Assembly (NCBI RefSeq): GCF_020497125.1
Contig: NC_059073.1
Coordinates: 22,837,225-22,901,224, forward strand
DNA: 64,000 bases
DNA from: Mauremys mutica
Taxonomy: Eukaryota; Chordata; Testudines; Geoemydidae
Direction: 5' to 3'
Of this stretch, positions 55,904 to 64,000 are shown one piece after another; positions within the stretch are counted from its first letter, which is position 1; each line of letters opens with the position of its first letter. The position numbers and the translations under genes were made by a program. The notes under the pieces are model-generated. The model saw nothing but the letters and a program-made list of their open reading frames with translations. It was not told the DNA's origin and searched no databases.

Positions 55904-56843
55904 GTTTAAGGTAAAGCCCTCTACGATGAGATGTCGATGATTAAGCTGGTGAATATTCATTCATCAGAAAGTGAAATGATGTTAATATAAAATGAGCACA
56001 GGATCTACTCTGTTTTTCATTCAATTAACAGCACAATCATGACTAACTGCCCTGTGGTGATGTAGATTTAGTCAAGTCATTAAGATTTCAGATTACATGT
56101 GGTGCTAACTCCCCTTTCTCTGCCCCCAGCCTGTTTTTCGGCCTATCACAAATCCAAACTGAAACAAAATCACCAGGGATTAAAAAAGCTAAATTGGATT
56201 ACAGTCACACTCTTCAGAAAATAGAGTATTCCTAGTAATTGCATTCCATTGAATAAATATCCCTACATTAGTTTACATCACATTAGTATTCTGACAATGA
56301 TTATTTTCATTGTAATTTCCTTGTCCGGGAATAAGTGCAACACAGTGCATGGTGCACAAACAATTGCTGCATTCTGAGCGTTCATGTTTTAAAGATGAAA
56401 CTGCGTCCTGAGTGCAGCATTAATACAATCTTAGATTTTAAAAAGACCTTTCTCTAATTCTGGAGACTTAAGAGCCAGATAACTGAGAGCCTGATCCTGC
56501 TCACTGAAGTCACTGTCAGTTCTGCCATTTATTTCAGCAGATGCGCGGTCCTTGAAAGTTATTTTTCTTTCTATTGCAGTACTCTCCAACAATGTGTTAG
56601 TCACTTTGCAAACACATAGGACCAGATTGCTCTACCTGCAGTCATGTTGGGTAGCATTTATTACAATGGGACTTCTTATGGTCAGAGCCTCTCAGAGGTC
56701 CAGAGAGGCCCAGGCCACTTCCAGCTTTTCAGGCCCCTAGCCATAATAAAAATTAAAAATGACGACACAGGAAAACAAAATATGGCACCAGAAAAAGAGT
56801 GAGACATATTTTGAATATTTCTTTCTATTTAACAAAAGCTTTT
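55904..56843. other. No recognised gene; one palindrome half
   Basis: GAGCCTGATCCTGCTCACTG (56488-56507) with AGTCACTGTCAGTTCTGCCA is half of a palindromic repeat. The last part before 56844 may be the 3' UTR of the hAT transposase pseudogene. No terminus could be defined. Confidence 0.45.
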
Positions 56844-59362
56844 CTAGCCTTTTTCTGTGCAAATCAATGCACTGATTATTGAGGGAAAATCTAGCTTTCG
56901 TGCAAGGTCACAGTTGATATCAAACATGGCAAGCCCATTCAAATGCTCTTGTCCCATAATTGAATGGTGATAGTCCTTTACCTGCTTCAACATGTTGAAG
57001 GTGCATTCACCTGAAGCCACTGATGCAGGCAAACTGACAAAAATGTGCAGTGCAATTGTGATATTAGGAAACACGCCAGAGAGTCCAAGTTTGAGTATTT
57101 CTTGAAGCAATTCCTTTGCCTTGCAATCCAATTTAAAGTTCATTGAATATATTCGTTAGAGGAAGATGACCTCATCACTGAGTTCTTTTGAGATTTCTTT
57201 GTTGCACTGTTGCTGAAATTGTTCAGCTGCAGAAAGTAGATCTTCATTACTCAGTCTGTTGAACCACCAAAGAAATCCTAAAATGGTAGAAATTAGTCGC
57301 AGTGACTCAAATCGACGTGTAAGATCTGATTGAATAGAGTCAATGATGACAAGGAAGACACTGACCCTATAATGCTGCTTGGCATCGGATTCAGTAGATA
57401 AGTTTCGATTGGTGGAGAACTCAGAAGAAATGCCACTATTCGGTGCTACTGATTTGGACTCAGTCAGGATTGCATCCCATGGTTCACGAATCTGTTGAAG
57501 GTCATTGATAAGACTTTCAATGTTATCCCTCTCAACATCAAGTGTAGCATTGTGTGCTTCAATTACCAGATGAGTTTGTTAAATCATTGTAAGTAGCTTC
57601 ATCCACAAAGATGACGTCTGAATTCATTCAAATTTGAATATGTGCTTCTGAATAGACTGAAGTTCAGTTCGAGCCTGTGCAGTGAGATTGAGAGATTCAA
57701 GCTCATTTAAAGCCTTTCTCACTGAATTCAAATGCTACGCAACTGGTTGAACACCATCAATCCATGCAGACCTTCTAGTTTTGGACATCCCATGCAGTGA
57801 AACAGGAAGATATTGCTTCAGAATTTCCCACCTTTTGGGACTGCTACTGAAGAGATTCTACATTTGTTGAATAGTTCCAAAGTACGTAATTGCCTCCTCG
57901 CATGATTCAGCACAATCAACACCTACAAGGTTTAGTGTGTGGTTTCCACAGCTGGAGAAAATACAGTTTGAATTATGCTCAAGCAGAACTGCTTGAACAC
58001 CTTTGTACTTCCCAGCCATATTAGATCCATTGTCAGAGGCTTGACCAATGCAGACTTGAAAATCTAACGTAAAACCTTCTAGAATTGCTAGTACTCGAGC
58101 AGCAATTTCTTTTCTAGTTTTTCTCATGAAATTATCAAAGAAAATAAACCTTTCCTCAATTGAAAATATTGAGCTGTCTACACTCTTAACATATTGAATA
58201 ACCATAGTAGTCTGTTCCTTGTGAGAACAATCTGGAGTGGCATCAACAATGATTGAAAAATACTTGGCATTTCGAACCTCATCAAGAATTGTTGTTTGTA
58301 CGAATGACCCACGTAGCTCAATAAACTTGTTTTGTATGCGTGTGGAGAGATAATGGACTTGTATGTGCTTTTGACTCTTCTGCAATTCTTGAACATGTTT
58401 AACATGCTCTGATAAAAGTGGGTCATATTTGCTGAGGAGCTCAACTATGCCTAGAAAGTTTCTATTTGCACGATCACCAATGCATTGACTGGAACCAAAG
58501 AAAGCCAATCCCCACTCAGAAAGAAAAAGGATGACATTCAGGATGTGCTCAGGAAGTTTTTTCCAGTTATTCATTTCTGTAGAGAGTTCAAAGTAAATTC
58601 TCAACTGAACTTTCAGCTGATGGCTGATTTCTATGCAACACAGTTTTCTTTGTGTGACATTGAACTCTCATGTGATGGTATTTGGTCTTTCAACTTCCTC
58701 CAACCTGTGTTGATGCTCCATCCTGATTGATCAGAGAGAAATGATGCATTTGCAGCACTTTTGTTCAAAATGAAACAGAGTGCACAGTACAGAGACTGCT
58801 TTTCTATACTCCAGCATAACTATTATCTTGTGCAGGTCTCACCATTTGGAAGAGTTTTTGTCAGCAGACGAGTAGGGAAAGCATGATTATCAGCATCTCA
58901 TGGAATGTTACTTGGAATTGCAAAACAACTAATTTGAAGAAAAGATTGCATTTGGGCAGCATCAGTCTTGTCAATAATTCCAATGTCAGTCACAGTCACA
59001 CCTGCAATACTCATGAATTGCTCTTGCTGTATAAGATCTACATCTTCCTGTTGTTGTTGAGTTTCTTGATCATACACTGGATCTTCTGCTGCATCTGTTA
59101 CCAGTGGCACCTCTTCCTGACTACTGTCCTCATGTTCAAGTATTGGCATTGAAAAATCACCTGTTGCAGTTGTGGAGTTTTCATTATCTGTAGCATTGTT
59201 TGTTGGGTAGGGTGTGTTTTCCAGTGGTTTGAGAAATGAAGTTATTGGCTTTGAGCTCTTAGCTGCTGCTTCACTCAGTTGTTTTCGCTGTCTCTTGCTT
59301 GCACCACTTTCAAATCTCCTCTTCAAAGTGATCCAGCTGGTCAATATGTAGCCTATCCACAC
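56844..59362 (-). pseudogene. hAT transposase pseudogene, ZMYM1-like
   Basis: This relic resembles the ZMYM1/TTF-type zinc-finger group of hAT transposases. The N-terminal part (59362-58898) starts near RRFESGASKRQRKQLSEAAA and is low-complexity acidic. 58890-58620 is a decayed TTF zinc-finger-like segment (VEKQSLYC, NKSAANASF). 58604-57858 is the DUF4371-type core: GDRANRNFLGIVELLSKYDP, YFSIIVDATPDCSHKEQT, QASDNGSNMAGKYKGVQAVL, CGNHTLNLVGVDCAE. The C-terminal dimerisation region (57143-56844) has LPASVASGECTFNMLKQV. 58604 and 57143 share one frame, broken by at least four stops between about 57860 and 57150; a frameshift separates the N-terminal part. No intact termini were found. A domesticated host gene is unlikely given the stops. 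Confidence 0.85.
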
Positions 59363-60104
59363 TTGAAATATTCTGCTGTAAATAAGTAGCGTATCTACAC
59401 TTGAAATCTTCTACTGTAAACATGTACACAAATGCTGAATGGTACACAAATGCTGAAAAGACTTAAAATGAAGGAATACTAATTAAGAACACAAAATGAA
59501 ACAGTCAGACAGGTTATTATCCTTATCACTGAATCAAAACTCAAGCACGCAAGGTATAATATAACAGGATGAGCTGAAGACAAAGGGATGACATATATAT
59601 ATAATAAACACAGACATGGATACAGACAGCGGGATAATGTCAAAAAATTTCAAACATGTGTCTTCATGAAACTCACGGTACAAGACTGTCCTCACAAATG
59701 TTCCCCTTGAAACTGGGCCTATAGACTACGAAAGCCTATGGTGATGGCCAAGCTACCAAGCTAGGGCTCAACCAACCAACCAGTCACCTCTTTTAGCTAC
59801 CGTATGAGACAATAATGAGGAATTCTCACACATAAATAATTGCTTAGTCAACTACAGGTAAAACTATAAAGACACTAAAATGCAACAATTCTCTAGCTTC
59901 CAACACACACTTGATCCAGCACCAGCGGCTAGTAGTGGTTTGTTTATATAATCAGCTGGTCTGACAGGACACGTTCCTCATGGTCTAATCTTGTGCCATC
60001 AGAACCGATACACTTCTATTAATATTTATGAACATTTTTAAGTCTTTAATATAACAAAATCTATATCAGTTAACAAAAAAATTATAAAAAGTGGCCACTG
60101 GTAC
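59363..60104. other. Probable 5' leader of the hAT pseudogene; otherwise unassigned
   Basis: AT-rich DNA upstream of the transposase relic with a direct repeat at 59334-59420: TATCCACACTTGAAATATTC / TATCTACACTTGAAATCTTC, about 50 bp apart. A short run of TA lies near 59588. No gene was recognised. Confidence 0.4.
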
Positions 60105-60448
60105 CGGCTGACGTTAAAGCACTGCGGGGCCGCTGATGGGATTTGCACCCCCTCCTCCCCACACCGGGCTGCTGATGGGAGGCGCAAAAGGAGCAGTTGC
60201 CCCAGGGCTGGAGATTTAAAAGGGCCTGGAGCTCTAGCTGCTGCTGCCGCTACCGCAGCAATGGCCAGAGCCCTGGGCCCTTTAAAACACCGCTGGAGCC
60301 CCAGGTGGCACAGGCCAGGCAGCGCAGATGGGCTGGCTGGGGGACGCTGACCCCCAACCCCGCTCCTTCCTCCCAAGGCCTCGCCCCTTCCATGGGGGCC
60401 TGAGTCGGCCCCGTATCGGTAAGAGTTCAATTTTACTTTCACCCCTGG
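60105..60448. mobile_element. Partial hAT-type element, one terminus
   Basis: Read in reverse complement from 60448 the end is CAGGGGTGAAAGTAAAATTG then ACTCTTACCGATACGGGGCC, like a hAT terminus of the CAGGGGTGAAAGTAA kind. The interior is GC-rich. A matching left terminus was not found; GTACCGGCTGACGTTAAAGC at 60102 could be an internal inverted counterpart. It may be the 5' end of the same hAT as the pseudogene, but this is not shown. Confidence 0.5.
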
Positions 60449-60867
60449 CTAGGCACTGGGCTCTTTACTGATAAGTTATTTTCATACCTAGTGCAACACA
60501 CTAAGTAGCAAGCACCAAGGGACATGTACGCACGCCACCAAGTGGATGGGAGGGGAGCAAAATGGGGTGGGGAAGCCATTATACATGTAGCCATGAAAAG
60601 CCAGGGGTTGGATTGGACCAGTCTGCAGCAGCTAAGGGAGCCATCATTACAGCACTGAAGGCTGCCATCATGTACTCCGGAACCTATGTTTTAATTTAAA
60701 AATTAAAAAAGCCTCTTCTGATCCTTGTGGTTGCAAAGAAAACCTTCCAAACTTGAACTGCAGCAGTGATGTTTGCCTGAGAAGTGACATTTGATGAAGA
60801 TCTGCACAACCTGCTGTGAGCAGCATCTCTTGTTGGTGGTACAATTCTTCTTCTTTTTTTTTTTTTT
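60449..60867. other. No recognised feature
   Basis: No coding or repeat signal other than a T-rich run at 60855-60870 next to the SINE tail. Confidence 0.45.
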
Positions 60868-61065
60868 ATAATTGGAGATATACCTATCTCCAAGAACTGG
60901 AAGGGACCTCAAAAGGTCATTGAGTCCAGCCCCCTGCCTTCATTAGCAGGACCAAGTACTGATTTTTGCCCCAGAGCCTAAGTGGCCCCCTCAACGATTG
61001 AACGCATAACTCTGGGTTTAGGAGGCCAATACTCAAACCACTGAGCTATCCCTCAGAGCTTGGGA
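60868..61065 (-). repeat. Turtle Cry-type SINE (tRNA head, CR1-like tail)
   Basis: On the minus strand the head GGGATAGCTCAGTGGTTTGA (A box) leads to GAGTTATGCGTTCAATCG (B box-like). A middle unit follows (GGGGGCCACTTAGGCTCTGG, AAATCAGTACTTGGTCCTGC), then the tail GGCTGGACTCAATGACCTTT plus TGAGGTCCCTTCCAGTTC, ending in GGAGATAGGTATATCTCC. The tail is almost the same as the 3' end of the CR1 at 41950-41995. This fits the turtle SINE family mobilised by CR1 and is the main evidence for the host group. Confidence 0.82.
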
Positions 61066-62580
61066 AAATACTGCATTTATTTGTTTCCAGTCTGACCCCT
61101 TGAGGGAGCAGTACCATCACAAGACGTTCCACCCAGGCCGTAGGACCACCGGAACCCCTCTAGATTCCAGTATTAGAACCTAGTGGTTGGAGCTCTGCAG
61201 GTCCAGAGAGGTTCCAGAATCAAGAAAGGACAATATCTTGGTATGCCTGCTTCCGGTGACATCATTTCCTTACCTCCAACCCTTTCAGGGATTATCCAGG
61301 TGTATTGCCCCTTCTGATGCAAGAACCCCATGAGGATGATCCAGGAGCAGCCACGCCTGAGGCTGGAACAAACAAGAAAACACAGATTTGTTACATGCAT
61401 TGCTCTAATCTCCGAAGATCCAAGCCACTCCTAAAATCTCTGTGTGTTCAGGCAGAAGAACACTTTTCCCATTTCACTGAAGGCCAGGACCACCCCACAG
61501 ACAGAACCATACAAAGGAAACTGCTCTTGATCTCACTCCCACTGGAGTCAATAGGAATATTCTTATTGTGTTCAATGGGAGTTGGATCAGTTTTTCTATG
61601 AGCAGGGACAATATGGTGCTAATATGTCATGCACACTAACAGTGAGGTTTAACAGTGTGGGGCGGCAGTTAACTGAAATGAACTTTAGGTAATGATCCAA
61701 GACGTAACAATTTAGAGGTAGGAGAGGAGAAGAAGGAAAGAGAGCATACAGTACAGGAAAGGGGTTTAACAATAGCTGATATACTCATTTGTGACATCAG
61801 TATCTTGGCTCAGTAGCCATGGATATCATAAAACCACCATGTACAATTAGACACAATCTGTGATCTGTATTTCATTATACGTCCAGAATGAACACAGCAT
61901 GGTTATGAAATTCATTCTCCTGCCTTAGAGACCGCATGGTCTTTCCAGGGTAAGGCTGAGGTCGCTGTCTTGTGACAGCAAAAATCTTCTGTTTTCCGCC
62001 TGGTTTTTATAATCTTGCCAGCATTGAGTTAACTAGTTCGATTTTATTTTTTAATATGGCATTAGCCTTGGGGGGAAAAATAAAACAAAACGAAGAAATG
62101 AAACAGTTTAGTACATGCATAAAAACACATAAAATGGGATGTAAACCCATAAATCTGATTAGTGTGCAAATCTGGATATTTTATTAATTAAAAGATAAAT
62201 GAAATAAATCACATTTTAAATTGATCTCCACATTGTAGCTGTTTTGACCATGTGTGTTTAGAGCAGGCTGCAGAGGGTCTTCAGTTGATTTTTATTTTTC
62301 ACTTTAGTTACAAATTTAAAAGTTTGCATGGGGGGTGGGAGGAGCGGATTGGGCCACGGGCAGTAAAAAAAAACAAAACCCAAATCACCACGTTGTTAAA
62401 AATCACATGCAATTTCTGATCCCACTTTAAGCACAATGTTCTAAAAGCACCTTTGTTCCATTTGGCAAAAGAAAGCAATAATCCAGGCACCGGTCTTTGC
62501 TAGTAAACCAAATCCAAGGAGCAAAAAACCCTTAATCTTAGCAACAACAGGATTTGCCATTTTAGACCGGGAGCTTTGAG
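61066..62580. other. No recognised gene; one palindrome half
   Basis: CTTGATCTCACTCCCACTGG, AGTCAATAGGAATATTCTTA and TTCAATGGGAGTTGGATCAG (61526-61590) form a short palindromic repeat. Nothing else could be supported. Confidence 0.45.
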
Positions 62581-62612
62581 CAAAAACAAAACAAAACAAA
62601 ACAAAACAAAAC
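62581..62612. repeat. (CAAAA)n microsatellite
   Basis: About six consecutive CAAAA units. Confidence 0.9.
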
Positions 62613-64000
62613 CCACCACTTTTTGGAAAAGTTAAAACCTAAGTAATAACTTTTTCAAAGCGTCTTTTGGGAAAAGAATGAGGGCTTTGCTCCAGTGCAG
62701 GTGGATGAGCCCAGACATGTCCCGCACAATGCGGCTTCCTTCAAATAGAAAATTTGTAAAGACTCTTTTTTTGCCCCTCCTGCTAGTACCAACTGCAATG
62801 GCTCACAAAAAGGCCTTAATTTACTAAGGGTCAGGTTCTGTGAGATGAAATTTACACTGACACATACCATACTCTGGGAGTAGTCATAATAAGATCAACA
62901 AGAAAGGGATGGAGAATTTGGTCCTTAAGGTATGTATTTATTTTGGATTTGTAATACACATCTGTTGTATGTATAGACTTATCATACACACCTATCACCA
63001 GGGTGTGTATACATAGTTATTAAACAATACACAAAGGATGATATTAATTCATGTGCAGTGCACATGCAAGGTCCTATATGCCAGTTATGTTCTGGAATCT
63101 GCACTCCACCGGGGATGAGAGCAGAGTGTCTTCACATTGCCATTTGATGTCCATTCAGATAACCCCGCCCTCTACAGGTCCCTTCCCCATGCATCCACAG
63201 GGTTGAGTGGCTTCCCTGCCGGACAACCAGTTTACTCTTGAAGGCCCGATGAGTAAGAAATGATGCAACTATGTTCTTACCTCTCCTGCGGGTTTTAATG
63301 GGAGAAAGCCCTTAGATTTTACTCAGCTCTTATTGACTCAGATGCAGGATGAAGTAAAAGCCTCAGGGTCTGTTAGGCATTATTAATAGGCAGATCTAGT
63401 ATGGCTATTAGGCATAAAACTATTTTCCTGGCTTTGCTTAATCTGTGTTAGTAACCCTCAAAATGACAAGATTTCTCTACCATGTTAAAAGCAAAAGTGA
63501 AACTGACTCTAAACAGGCCATGAACCTATCCAGTGACCCTGGCAAGCTAACAGTGAAGTGCAAAAAAGTACACCCCAACCTGAATTCAATGAAAGAAGAT
63601 TAGTTGCATTAATAATCCAAAGTGTTATCCATGACACGTGGATGGACACATTTCTTTTGAATGTATGAGGTTGACTTCTCATCTCATTTACACTGTTGCA
63701 ACCAGATTATGGTCCATGACGTTTTTTTCTTGACAGCTAGTTTCTCTTGGATTTTATTGCTAAACCTACGTACTGACAGTGAGTCCGTAAATAATCACCT
63801 GCACCCCCAGCAAAATAATATTTGGCCTAACCTCGATCAGATTCTTCCAAGATCAGGAGATCATAGGTGTTAGAAAGGGAGAATACCTATTAGAGTTAGA
63901 TCATTGAATCAATGCATCCTTCCAAGTGCAAGATATAGAACTTGATCTATCTCCCGTTAAAGTCAATGGGAGACTTTCCATGGACTGTGAAAGGAGTTGG
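62613..64000. other. No recognised gene; palindrome cut by the window end
   Basis: ACTTGATCTATCTCCCGTTA then AAGTCAATGGGAGACTTTCC at 63940-63985 is part of the palindromic repeat also seen at 37088-37166; it runs off the window. The rest has no recognised signals. Confidence 0.45.

Noticed and set aside
60995..61065. Possible tRNA gene
   Set aside because: The A and B box-like words belong to the SINE head. The sequence continues into a SINE body and CR1-like tail and lacks a paired acceptor stem.
1..64000. Ordinary host protein-coding exons, CRISPR arrays, operons or bacterial-type systems
   Set aside because: All recognisable proteins are transposon-derived, the repeats are eukaryotic elements, and no exon with convincing splice sites outside the transposons was found.

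Overview
This is nuclear DNA from an amniote, most likely a cryptodiran turtle. The main diagnostic evidence is a tRNA-headed SINE at about 60868-61065 whose tail matches the 3' end of the CR1 LINE in the same window, which is the layout of the turtle Cry/tortoise Pol III SINE family. CR1 LINEs, MIR copies, two-gene Harbinger transposons whose termini read like GGCCTTGTCTACACTAC, and many hAT miniature elements all agree with that. No operons, ribosome binding sites or CRISPR arrays are present. I found no exon of an ordinary host gene, so the window reads as intergenic or intronic DNA. Every coding relic I recognise belongs to a transposable element, and all of them are broken.

Layout: 136-8339 is a Harbinger element (A) split by a second Harbinger (B, 1883-6738). 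8340-36200 is mostly unannotated single-copy-like DNA. It carries miniature elements, MIR copies, a CR1 3' fragment (27195-27515), a perfect 251-bp tandem duplication (29070-29572), a fragment of a LINE with a restriction-like endonuclease (31372-31723) and a probable LTR (32155-32971). 36232-36807 is a hAT miniature element containing a 39-bp minisatellite, followed by a tRNA-like SINE. 37460-42060 is an old truncated CR1 copy into which a nearly full-length CR1 (37894-42006, ORF1 and ORF2) has inserted. 42476-42678 is a hAT miniature element inside a palindromic repeat. 43500-51500 holds MIRs and small repeats. 51763-55390 is the best-preserved Harbinger (C), with 3-bp target duplications. 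56844-59362 is a ZMYM1-like hAT transposase pseudogene. The SINE and small repeats complete the window.

How the parts relate: each Harbinger pairs a DDE transposase with a Myb/SANT-like DNA-binding partner in convergent orientation. In element C both polyadenylation signals lie within about 60 bp between the genes. None of the three transposases keeps a full DDE triad, so none should be autonomous now. The CR1 has lost the presumed catalytic serine of its ORF1 esterase and the first aspartate of its reverse-transcriptase box. The SINE would have depended on CR1 machinery. I did not find an undescribed cellular system. The most informative signals are the nested insertions, the exact tandem duplication and the intron-bearing Harbinger partner genes.
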